A stretch of DNA of 17,429 nucleotides from CAZEMR01 sp964513465 (GTDB taxonomy: Bacteria; Bacteroidota; Ignavibacteria; Kapaibacteriales; UBA2268): the NCBI GenBank assembly GCA_964513465.1, contig CAZEMR010000062.1, positions 1 to 17,429 on the forward strand, given 5' to 3'. The translations under genes were made by a program, and so were the position numbers. Positions 1-7,187 of the stretch are shown here, in pieces. Each line of letters begins with the position of its first letter. Position 1 is the first letter of the stretch. The notes beneath the pieces were generated by a model. It worked only from the letters and a program-made list of their open reading frames with translations, ran no database searches and was not told where the DNA came from.

Positions 1-252
1 GCCGAATCCCCTGCCGAATCAGCCGTCCGCATATATCCCAATCCGGCAAGCGAGGCGGTGAATATCGAACTTCCCGCGGCAGACGATGCGGCGATATATA
101 TATATAATATCTCCGCCAATCCGGTGATGAGCTTCCGGCTGCCCGCGGCGCGCGTGCACACGTTACCGGTCGGCGAACTCCCGGCGGGGGCATATGTTAT
201 GCAAATACGCACGGGCGGAGGTATTTATTCCGAGAAATTGATTATAGAGTAA
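1..252 (+). CDS. C-terminal fragment of a T9SS-exported protein (5' end outside window)
   Basis: The reading frame is open from base 1 to the TAA at 250-252, so this is the last 83 residues of a longer gene that begins before the window. The fragment is almost entirely a type IX secretion sorting domain: it has an R-I-Y-P-N-P-A motif, a NIELP strand, an internal IYNIS strand, and an ELPAGAYVMQI...EKLIIE ending, which is the usual plan of the T9SS type A C-terminal domain. Family knowledge: this domain carries cargo across the outer membrane through the PorU/PorV/SprA machinery and is usually removed. The internal GTG at 58 is not a real start, because the P-N-P motif lies upstream of it. The domain is closely similar to the ends of the next two genes, so the missing part was probably the same repeat-rich kind of protein; that is inference. 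Confidence 0.85.
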   Translation, partial: AESPAESAVRIYPNPASEAVNIELPAADDAAIYIYNISANPVMSFRLPAARVHTLPVGELPAGAYVMQIRTGGGIYSEKLIIE

Positions 253-281
253 TTCAAAATATATTGAGTAATTCAAAATAT
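247..281 (+). repeat. Tandem 19-bp duplication spanning the stop codon
   Basis: The 16-mer GAGTAATTCAAAATAT occurs at 247-262 and again at 266-281. The first copy contains the last codon and stop of the upstream gene. It looks like a small slippage duplication and has no evident function. Confidence 0.85.
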
Positions 282-292
282 TCACCGAATTT

Positions 293-329
293 CAAAAGCT
301 CCGGCAATTTTTGGCCGGGGCTTTTTTTT
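293..329 (+). terminator. Rho-independent terminator of the partial T9SS gene
   Basis: AGCTCCGGC (297-305) pairs with GCCGGGGCT (314-322) with one G-T wobble across a short AT loop. It is flanked by an A run on the left and a run of eight T on the right. It lies about 45 bases after the stop codon. Confidence 0.85.
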
Positions 330-425
330 AAAAAAATTGATTTGTTTTTGATGAACTATTTCATTAAATATTAATAACATTTTTCCGCAAAAATTCTTTT
401 TGTATAAATCTTATTTCGGTGGCTT

Positions 426-2444
426 ATGAGAAAGTATTTACTCATTTTGATTATCCTGGCGATTGGCGCATCGCCGCTGTTTGCGCAATATATCGATCCG
501 CTTGAATCCGCCAAAAAGCGTATCGCGAAAATCGAAACCGATCAGTGGAGAGAAGAAATCGGTGAGGTGACCAACCGCGAAGTTTATGAATATACCGACG
601 GCAATCAGTATCTGGTTACCCAGATTTCATGGCGCGGGCAACGTTGGGACACGGTCTATAAATCATACTATTACCTCGACGAACCGGGCCGCGACACGCT
701 GATGGTGCGCTGGGACAAGGCTACCGGCGAATGGGAACGCCAGTTCTACTGGTCGAACGAATACGACGCAGAAGGCCGCCCCACCGAGACAGTATTCAAA
801 AGCTGGCTCGGCGGCAAATGGGTGCCCACCGGCCGCCAGCGGAATGTATATAATTCCATCGGCAATGATTCCCTGTTTATGGTCGATACATGGTCGGACG
901 GCCAGTGGCTTCCGAATGTGATCAAATATTTCTATTACGGCGATGATGACCTGCTCGACAGCGCCCGCTCGGAGAGCTATCAGGAGGGCGAATGGGTGAA
1001 CGACACCAAATATGAATACACATATCCGGGCAACGAGAAATATGAAAACAGCTATCGCTGGCGCGACGGAGAATGGAAGAAATGGCAGGAAGTGCAGTAT
1101 TATTATACCGGATATGATGAGCTATCGAATGTAATCACATATACATTCATGAACGGCGAGCTCTCAGGCCAGCAGAAGCTGACATATGATTATATCCAGA
1201 TCGAGGGCGAATTCTATCTGAAGAGCATCTGGACGGGATATGTCAATTTCGAGACCGGCGAATACGAAGCCGAGAAAATCGACCAGTACCTGCGCGACGA
1301 TGCCGGCACGCTCGAAGAAATCCGTGAAAACTACTGGCGCGATTATAACGACTGGCGGCAAACCGGCGAACAAACCCGCACCTACGATGGCGATTCGGAG
1401 AGATTATTACAGAATATGATATATTATCTTGATTATGCGCTAAATATACCGCAAAAGAAAATATCCCAGGAGCATTCCTACGAATATTATGATAATAATT
1501 TATTGAAAACAAAAATAATCGACAATGATGGGGCCCAGAATAAATGGAAAGTCGATTATTTATATGACGATAACCAGAATAACATCAGGCAAAATTACTA
1601 TGATTATAAATCAGAAGAGTGGATTCTGGTCGATTTTACTGAATTAACCTATGATGCTGATAATAAATTGGCAATGAAAATTGAGTTTGATATCGAAAAC
1701 GAGGCGCCTGTACCCGTCAGCAAATATGAATACACATATTATACACACGGCAAAACGGATTCCGCCAGAATATATCAATATGATGAAAGCAGTGGGGAAT
1801 GGAGAAAATATTATTTTAAAAAATATAATTATGAGCTGATTAATGGCGAGTACCTTGTAATTAAACTGGTAAACACATTCTTTTCCGAAGGGTCAGATCC
1901 CAGACCACAATATATCGAATATGAATATGACGCCGAAGGGCATTTGACACTCGAAAAAAAATTCGACTGGGATGCCTCCGCAGGCGAATTTTATGAAACC
2001 AGCCAGACCGTTTATACATGGGAGAACGGCAATCTCGTGCGTCAGGAACAAGACAATCCGATCAATATTACCGAAACCGAATATGACGCCGACGGCGATC
2101 CGGTGGTTCTGACCCACAGCTGGGCATTCGGCAGCGAAGAGCCGGAGCCATCGATGCGCCAGCGGATTACATATCTCGACCCCGTCAGCGTGGCCGAGCC
2201 CGAGCGCGACAAGGGGATCAACATCTACCCCAATCCCGCGGGGGATGAGCTTAATATCGAGTTGCCTGATGCGATTGAATCACGCGTAAATATATATAAT
2301 ATTTCGGGCAATCCGGTGATGAGCTTTCGGCTGCCTGCGGCGCGCGCGCATACATTGCCGATCGGTGAACTCTCCGCCGGGGCTTATGTGATGCAGATCC
2401 ATTCAGGCGGCGAGCAGTTTTCCGGGAAAATTATTATTGAGTAA
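426..2444 (+). CDS. Secreted Tyr/Trp-rich repeat protein with T9SS type A sorting domain (paralogue 2)
   Basis: A 672-residue protein. Residues 1-20 form a signal peptide (Lys/Arg start, Leu/Ile-rich core, cleavage probable at A20-Q21). Residues ~52-590 are degenerate units of about 30 residues with the pattern Y-D-x-x-G-R, then W-x-x-G-x-W, then Y-x-Y; clear examples are EYDAEGRPTETVFKSW near 112 and QEGEWVNDTKYEYTY near 186. These resemble YD/RHS-type beta-hairpin repeats, but I do not recognise a named family. Residues ~597-672 are a T9SS C-terminal domain (NIYPNPAGDE..., ELSAGAYVMQI..., KIIIE). The protein should therefore pass the inner membrane by Sec and the outer membrane by T9SS, ending on the surface or outside the cell. 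The ATG at 426 has a GGTGG sequence just upstream. The gene is flanked by terminators. Base composition is mosaic, with an AT-rich middle. Its function is unknown; surface adhesin or matrix protein is only a guess. Confidence 0.85.
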   Translation: MRKYLLILIILAIGASPLFAQYIDPLESAKKRIAKIETDQWREEIGEVTNREVYEYTDGNQYLVTQISWRGQRWDTVYKSYYYLDEPGRDTLMVRWDKATGEWERQFYWSNEYDAEGRPTETVFKSWLGGKWVPTGRQRNVYNSIGNDSLFMVDTWSDGQWLPNVIKYFYYGDDDLLDSARSESYQEGEWVNDTKYEYTYPGNEKYENSYRWRDGEWKKWQEVQYYYTGYDELSNVITYTFMNGELSGQQKLTYDYIQIEGEFYLKSIWTGYVNFETGEYEAEKIDQYLRDDAGTLEEIRENYWRDYNDWRQTGEQTRTYDGDSERLLQNMIYYLDYALNIPQKKISQEHSYEYYDNNLLKTKIIDNDGAQNKWKVDYLYDDNQNNIRQNYYDYKSEEWILVDFTELTYDADNKLAMKIEFDIENEAPVPVSKYEYTYYTHGKTDSARIYQYDESSGEWRKYYFKKYNYELINGEYLVIKLVNTFFSEGSDPRPQYIEYEYDAEGHLTLEKKFDWDASAGEFYETSQTVYTWENGNLVRQEQDNPINITETEYDADGDPVVLTHSWAFGSEEPEPSMRQRITYLDPVSVAEPERDKGINIYPNPAGDELNIELPDAIESRVNIYNISGNPVMSFRLPAARAHTLPIGELSAGAYVMQIHSGGEQFSGKIIIE

Positions 2445-2469
2445 TTATAATCATGATGCTGCGAATTAC

Positions 2470-2499
2470 GCCCCGGATTTTCATTCGGGGCATTTTTTT
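2470..2499 (+). terminator. Rho-independent terminator of paralogue 2
   Basis: GCCCCGGAT (2470-2478) pairs with ATTCGGGGC (2483-2491) with one wobble, followed by ATTTTTTT. It lies about 25 bases after the stop. Confidence 0.85.
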
Positions 2500-2592
2500 G
2501 GGAAACAAATTGTTTACATAATTAGCTGTTTTTGCAACTTTTCCCTGCGATTTATGGTTAAAAATATTATAAGTGTTAGTATTAATTATCCC

Positions 2593-2596
2593 GGAG
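2593..2596 (+). promoter_or_regulatory. Shine-Dalgarno that decides the start of paralogue 3
   Basis: GGAG sits nine bases before the ATG at 2606. An in-frame GTG at 2573 would add eleven residues in front of the signal peptide and has no such site, so 2606 is the better start. Confidence 0.65.
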
Positions 2597-2605
2597 TATT
2601 TTTAC

Positions 2606-4684
2606 ATGCATAAGTTTACTTTTTGTTTTTTGGGGTTACTGATTTGCGTATTTGTGAAATCGATTCCAGCTCAGACTCAAATGTCTAATCTGATGCAATG
2701 GCGGCTGATGAAAGATATTACGAAACATGTCCGACAGACGGATCATAAAATGTGGTTAGAAACCAAAGAAGTAATGACCGAGGTCGAGAGATATGAGTAC
2801 CCCGAGAGCGAGGATTACTATATCGTCAGGCGCGCCAAATGGAACAATGAGATTTGGGACACTGTGTATATGGAATATCGCTATACCGATCTGATGGGCC
2901 GGGATTCTTCTATAGTTATTTATAAGCCCGATGGGGGAGCCTGGGCAAAAGACTCTTCATGTTCGATTCAATACAACGAGCATGGGCAAATCGAGGAGAT
3001 CAGGCATTTCGACTGGGAAATGCAGCTATGGATTCCCGTCCGGAAAGAATTTTATACATTTAATCAGATGGGTCTGCCCGAAACATATAATATCAATATC
3101 CGCAAGGAAGGCCGATTTGTCGATTATCTGCGCGAAACCTATGAATACAACGAGGATCGGCGTTTGGTCAAGGCCCAGACCGAATTCCAGAGCGGCGAGG
3201 GCTGGCTTTATCATACAAAGAAAACATATGATTTCGAGGGATTCATTACTTTCGAGAGTATTTATAAATGGCAGAATTCGAGCTGGATGATTGACGAAAA
3301 GTCGCGCATTACGCATTCCACATCATGGAAGAAAACCAGAGTCGAAACCGAATATTATAAAAATGGAAATTTAATCCGCCAGCAAAAGGTCGATATTTCA
3401 TATGGCCGGGCAAATCTGAATGGTATAATTACGGGCTATAACTATTATGAACTGGATTTAAAAACTAATGTTTATAATAATACCAAAAAAGTAAAATATG
3501 AATACGACGATGACGCCAGACTTGTTTTGATTTGCACCGAAGAACGCATGCCATATAATGACTGGGTTAAGGTAAACCGCTATACTTATAGCTATCTCGG
3601 CGAATCGGATATATTCACGAGCGAAATATATCACTCATACGAATATGAATTCAACGAAGCATTTTTGCGACCGTCTATGGGGTATTTATGGGAATACGAT
3701 GCCCGGGGCAGGTTGAAAAAAAAGATCAATATTAGTTATTATAAAGGAAAGCAGTATATAAATAATTACATAGAATTTTTCTATGAAGATCAGGATTCCG
3801 TAGTTCGCTCGGAAATGTATACGAATTTAAACGACAGCCTGAGGTATATTTTCGAAACCAAATACTATTTTGATGAAAATAATCGCAGAGTCCGGACTGA
3901 GCGATACAACCATCCCGATTCGGCAAATACATTGTACGACTTCTGGGAGTATAAATATACTGATTTCGGAATGCCGGATTCTGTCCTGCAGTGGTCGCGG
4001 CCCGAATCGGATACAATAATTCTTGAGAAGGTGTATGATTATGAATATATATATCAAAACGGCGAATATCTTTTGTCTTCTGAAACAAATATCGATTTTT
4101 ATTCCGAAGGCGAAATATCGGACAAAAGCCAAAGAGTATATATATATCGGACAACCGACAACAAGCTGCAGTCTGAAAAACTTTTTATTTACAATTGTAA
4201 TGAAAATGACTTGAGATTTGCGATGGAACAAGTATATTTTTATGAAAATGGCAGGATTTTCCGATCGGAAAAAAATTATAATGCCAAATATGGCAATAGG
4301 GTGTATTACGACGAGCTTGTGCTCGATTCCGATCTCGACCCGATACAAATCCAGTCTTACGAAATTATCGACGATACTGTTCGCCGCAACGCAAGGTGGA
4401 TAGATATCGAATACCTCGAGCCGAGCTCAGTAGCGCTGCCCGCCGCGGAGGCGAATATCCGCATATTTCCCAATCCCGCCGCCGAAGAAGTTAGCCTCGA
4501 ACTGCCCGAAGCAAGTGATGCAGCGATTACGATTTATGACATAAACGGCGTGCGGCGTATGATGTTCCGCCTGCCCGCAGCAAAAACACACAGGCTGCCC
4601 ATCAGCGAACTTCCGGCAGGAGCGTATATGATGCAGATCGAGACTGGCGGGAAGCAATATTCAGAGAAATTGATTATTCAATAA
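2606..4684 (+). CDS. Secreted Tyr/Trp-rich repeat protein with T9SS type A sorting domain (paralogue 3)
   Basis: A 692-residue protein when started at the ATG at 2606. That start follows a GGAG box and gives a clean signal peptide (MHKFTFCFLGLLIC...SIPAQ); the frame is also open to a GTG at 2573. The body repeats the Y-x-Y-D / W-x-x-x-x-W pattern of the preceding gene, more degenerate and with more Lys/Asn. The N-terminal ~120 residues align by eye with paralogue 2, sharing features such as IWDTVY and the GRD turn. Residues ~616-692 are the sorting domain (IRIFPNPAAEE..., ELPAGAYMMQI..., EKLIIQ). The gene is noticeably AT-rich except at its 3' end, where composition rises sharply over the sorting domain. 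It is expected to be exported by Sec then T9SS, with unknown function. No catalytic motif was seen, and the absence of a lipobox argues against a lipoprotein. Confidence 0.84.
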   Translation: MHKFTFCFLGLLICVFVKSIPAQTQMSNLMQWRLMKDITKHVRQTDHKMWLETKEVMTEVERYEYPESEDYYIVRRAKWNNEIWDTVYMEYRYTDLMGRDSSIVIYKPDGGAWAKDSSCSIQYNEHGQIEEIRHFDWEMQLWIPVRKEFYTFNQMGLPETYNINIRKEGRFVDYLRETYEYNEDRRLVKAQTEFQSGEGWLYHTKKTYDFEGFITFESIYKWQNSSWMIDEKSRITHSTSWKKTRVETEYYKNGNLIRQQKVDISYGRANLNGIITGYNYYELDLKTNVYNNTKKVKYEYDDDARLVLICTEERMPYNDWVKVNRYTYSYLGESDIFTSEIYHSYEYEFNEAFLRPSMGYLWEYDARGRLKKKINISYYKGKQYINNYIEFFYEDQDSVVRSEMYTNLNDSLRYIFETKYYFDENNRRVRTERYNHPDSANTLYDFWEYKYTDFGMPDSVLQWSRPESDTIILEKVYDYEYIYQNGEYLLSSETNIDFYSEGEISDKSQRVYIYRTTDNKLQSEKLFIYNCNENDLRFAMEQVYFYENGRIFRSEKNYNAKYGNRVYYDELVLDSDLDPIQIQSYEIIDDTVRRNARWIDIEYLEPSSVALPAAEANIRIFPNPAAEEVSLELPEASDAAITIYDINGVRRMMFRLPAAKTHRLPISELPAGAYMMQIETGGKQYSEKLIIQ

Positions 4685-4712
4685 TTATTATATATATGAA
4701 TCATATCAAATA

Positions 4713-4740
4713 AGCCCCGGTAAAAAAGCCGGGGTTTTTT
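4713..4740 (+). terminator. Rho-independent terminator of paralogue 3
   Basis: AGCCCCGG (4713-4720) and CCGGGGTT (4729-4736) form a strong GC stem (with two weaker outer pairs) around a short A-rich loop, followed by six T. Confidence 0.87.
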
Positions 4741-4782
4741 ATGGTGAAATTTTCATATTTTGCATATATTCATCTTTCATAT

Positions 4783-4811
4783 TTGCTATGAACGAATTAA
4801 TTTATTATAAT
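4783..4811 (+). promoter_or_regulatory. Putative sigma70-like promoter of paralogue 4
   Basis: TTGCTA (4783-4788), a 17-base spacer, and a perfect TATAAT (4806-4811). Transcription would start near 4818 and give a leader of about 107 bases. The leader holds a small inverted repeat, TGTCA-6 bases-TGACA (about 4848-4863), and ends in a strong GGAGG at 4916-4920. Prediction from sequence only. Confidence 0.5.
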
Positions 4812-4924
4812 ATACTATAAGTGAAATACCGCGATGAACCGCATTTGCTGTCAATTCTCTGACAAGACATCCCGATTGATTTTGTAAAAACATACTTTCC
4901 ATAATTATATATACCGGAGGCATT

Positions 4925-6862
4925 ATGAAAAATTTATACTTAATCTTAATATTTATAATCGCTGGCACCGTCGCCATCGCTCAGATCCCTGACGGTCACG
5001 CCAAGCTTCTTGTTCGCATTGATTCCTACGACTACATCCGCTGGGACTGGGACAACGCAAACAAGGAGGAATACCGCTACGAAGACGGCCTGCGCATTGG
5101 CATGACATCTTATAATTATTACAACAACGAATGGATGCCGACGCTGAAGGACAGCATTTTCTATCATGAGAGCGACAGCGTAAGCCGCCGCCATCGCATG
5201 ATTTGGGATTTTATCGACGAAATATGGGAAAACGGATACGAATGGACTAAAACTTTCGACGCACAGAATAAGCCAATCGAGGAAATCTTTAGCGTTTGGC
5301 GCGATGGTGAGTGGCGAAATACAAGCCGCCAGATATTTACTTTCGACGAAAACGGAATGCTGGTTCAGACCGATGTTTATGAATATTTCGAGGGCGAGTG
5401 GATCGAGCAGGGCAGAATCGTTTTAGAATATGATGACGAAAACAGACTAATAACACGAACCGAGAGCTTCTATCAGGAGGGCAATTGGGTTGACAACGAG
5501 AAATTCGAATATACATATAATGAATTTTCTCAGCCGGTAAAGCTAATAAAAAGTGTCTGGGACGCAGGCAAATGGAATTTGTGGCAGGACATAACATATG
5601 AATACATAAGCAACGAACCGGATGCCGAAGAGGCGATTTTGTATACGGATGTATATATCGACGACGAAATCGAAGACAGATGGAAGGAAGTAAACGAATT
5701 TACCGATGAAGGAAATATACTGCATAAAAGCACATATATATTCCAAAATGGCGAATGGGTGAACTACGACCGCTCGCGACGCCTGTACGAAATTATCGAC
5801 GGCGAAGAGCACGCAGTCGAAATGGTCAAAGAGGTCTGGCTCGAAATCAACAAATATCGCGCTGACGGGATCTATGAATATGAATATTACGATCGTTCGG
5901 ACAATCGGCGCATCGCGACTACCTCGGGAGTCGAAGACGGCCTTGCTGTGCCCAAATACCGCCAGACATATACCTATGCCGAATTCGACAGCCTCGAGAC
6001 CGAGCTTGTAGAATTGTGGGACATCGACGCATGGATGCCATTCCGCCGTGTCGATTACGAGTATAATGCCGCCAATCAGATAACCGGCCAGTTTATCCAC
6101 TACCACAGCAACGGCGATTGGGAGCTTAATGGCAAAATCCTATACGAATACGAAGAAGGCCGTATTACGATCGAACGCGCCTACAACCGCGAGCAGGGAT
6201 GGGATGTTCCCGTCAACCAGGTCAAATACGAATACGACGAAAACGGCCTGCTGACAAAAAGAATCTATTCAATAGTCGGCGATTTCCTCGATCCTGACTA
6301 TACACTCTCTTATAAATACGACGATATGGACCGCCTGATCGAAGTCGAGCGCGACCCCAAAGATACGCCCGCAATCGACTGGCGGCGCTATATTTACGAG
6401 GGCGGCCGGCTGACCGATCGCACTATCGAATATCAGCTCGAGAGCAGGATATTAGTCTATACCGACGAGCTGCATTACGACCAGGACGGCGATATAGAAA
6501 CGGTACTCGAATATGCCGACTATCTGCCCGATCGCTCGATGATAATCCCGAAGGACTCGGTTATTTACAAAGATGAATATTCATACGAAATAATCTTCGG
6601 CGCCGAGGATAATGAATTCACCGACGAAACCAATGTTTATCCGAATCCGGCAAAAGATGTCGTAAATATCCGCACATCTGCCACCGGTGAAATTGATTAC
6701 AGGATCGTTGATCTCTCTGGTCGAGTGGTAATGAACGGCCGTACTTTGGCTGGTAGCGACGGACAATTCTCGCTCGATGTATCCCCGCTGGAAAGCGGCG
6801 CATATATCCTGAATTTCATGAATAATAAAGACAAAAAAGCATTTAAAATAATGATTCAGTAA
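4925..6862 (+). CDS. Secreted Tyr/Trp-rich repeat protein with a divergent T9SS sorting domain (paralogue 4)
   Basis: A 645-residue protein started at an ATG four bases after GGAGG. Residues 1-20 are a signal peptide (MKNLYLILIFIIAGTVAIAQ). Residues ~30-560 carry the clearest copies of the ~30-residue unit, for example FDENGMLVQTDVYEY-FEGEWIEQGR and YDDENRLITRTESFY-QEGNWVDNEK; these alternate a Y-D-x-x-x-R-L turn with a G-x-W turn. Residues ~569-645 form a T9SS type A domain (NVYPNPAKDVVNI, IVDLSGRVV, LESGAYIL, FKIMIQ). That domain is of the common type and differs from the shared FRLPAA-type domain of the three upstream paralogues. The protein is expected to be surface-exposed or released. 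The signature recalls RHS/YD repeats, but there is no RHS core, toxin tip or protease motif. Unlike paralogues 2 and 3, composition is fairly even along the gene. Confidence 0.85.
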   Translation: MKNLYLILIFIIAGTVAIAQIPDGHAKLLVRIDSYDYIRWDWDNANKEEYRYEDGLRIGMTSYNYYNNEWMPTLKDSIFYHESDSVSRRHRMIWDFIDEIWENGYEWTKTFDAQNKPIEEIFSVWRDGEWRNTSRQIFTFDENGMLVQTDVYEYFEGEWIEQGRIVLEYDDENRLITRTESFYQEGNWVDNEKFEYTYNEFSQPVKLIKSVWDAGKWNLWQDITYEYISNEPDAEEAILYTDVYIDDEIEDRWKEVNEFTDEGNILHKSTYIFQNGEWVNYDRSRRLYEIIDGEEHAVEMVKEVWLEINKYRADGIYEYEYYDRSDNRRIATTSGVEDGLAVPKYRQTYTYAEFDSLETELVELWDIDAWMPFRRVDYEYNAANQITGQFIHYHSNGDWELNGKILYEYEEGRITIERAYNREQGWDVPVNQVKYEYDENGLLTKRIYSIVGDFLDPDYTLSYKYDDMDRLIEVERDPKDTPAIDWRRYIYEGGRLTDRTIEYQLESRILVYTDELHYDQDGDIETVLEYADYLPDRSMIIPKDSVIYKDEYSYEIIFGAEDNEFTDETNVYPNPAKDVVNIRTSATGEIDYRIVDLSGRVVMNGRTLAGSDGQFSLDVSPLESGAYILNFMNNKDKKAFKIMIQ

Positions 6863-6889
6863 TTCGAAAATCAATCGATTATGATAATA

Positions 6890-6938
6890 CTCCATTCCGT
6901 TGTTTGCGGCTAATCGCCCGGCGGGATGGAGTTGTTTT
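6890..6938 (+). terminator. Terminator of paralogue 4
   Basis: CTCCATTCCG (6890-6899) pairs with CGGGATGGAG (6922-6931) with one wobble around a long loop, followed by TTGTTTT. The sequence is unrelated to the GCCCCGG hairpins after the upstream paralogues. Confidence 0.7.
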
Positions 6939-7187
6939 ATATTTATGCATATAAAAGAGTTAGATGCCGGAAGTTATGATGAGCGAAATAGTCTGCAACA
7001 TTTAAGTTATAAAATCAAAGGAAATGTGTTAAAATCCCAAAAAATTAGTAAATTAATGAGAACTGTATATAATATATAAATCGGCACAGGCAGAGATCAG
7101 ACGCAAGCATTTCAGATACTCAGCACGGCGAAACGACATCCGGAGAAAATTCCTAATCAAATAAATTTTCATATACCCGGCAAAATT
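6939..7187. other. Intergenic region before the carboxylase cluster
   Basis: The full gap between genes is 325 bases, of which the first part is the preceding terminator. The rest is AT-rich and holds no open frame that looks coding. The only signal I see is the promoter candidate at 7045-7073. Confidence 0.6.
7045..7073 (+). promoter_or_regulatory. Possible promoter of the leucine-degradation cluster
   Basis: A perfect TATAAT (7068-7073) lies 17 bases after a poor -35, TTAGTA (7045-7050). It would give a leader of about 108 bases before the ATG at 7188. The surrounding sequence is AT-rich, so the match could be chance. Confidence 0.3.

Noticed and set aside
2573..2605. An upstream GTG start that would lengthen paralogue 3 by eleven residues
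   Set aside because: It would place extra residues before a clean signal peptide, and the GGAG box is correctly placed for the ATG at 2606 instead.
3732..4348. Long minus-strand open frames of 140 and 173 codons inside paralogue 3
   Set aside because: They lie opposite a coding frame with signal peptide and sorting domain, overlap each other, match no family I know, and reflect the reversed Tyr/Glu codon pattern.
4690..4924. Riboswitch or CRISPR in the leader of paralogue 4
   Set aside because: Only one 5-bp inverted repeat is present, and there are no regularly spaced repeats or known aptamer motifs.
5543..6106. Minus-strand open frame of 187 codons inside paralogue 4
   Set aside because: A shadow of the repeat-rich plus-strand gene; it has hydrophobic low-complexity composition but no ribosome site or recognisable domain.
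426..6862. RHS polymorphic toxin system
   Set aside because: The repeats recall YD/RHS units, but there is no RHS core signature, variable toxin tip or immunity gene, and the proteins end in T9SS sorting domains.
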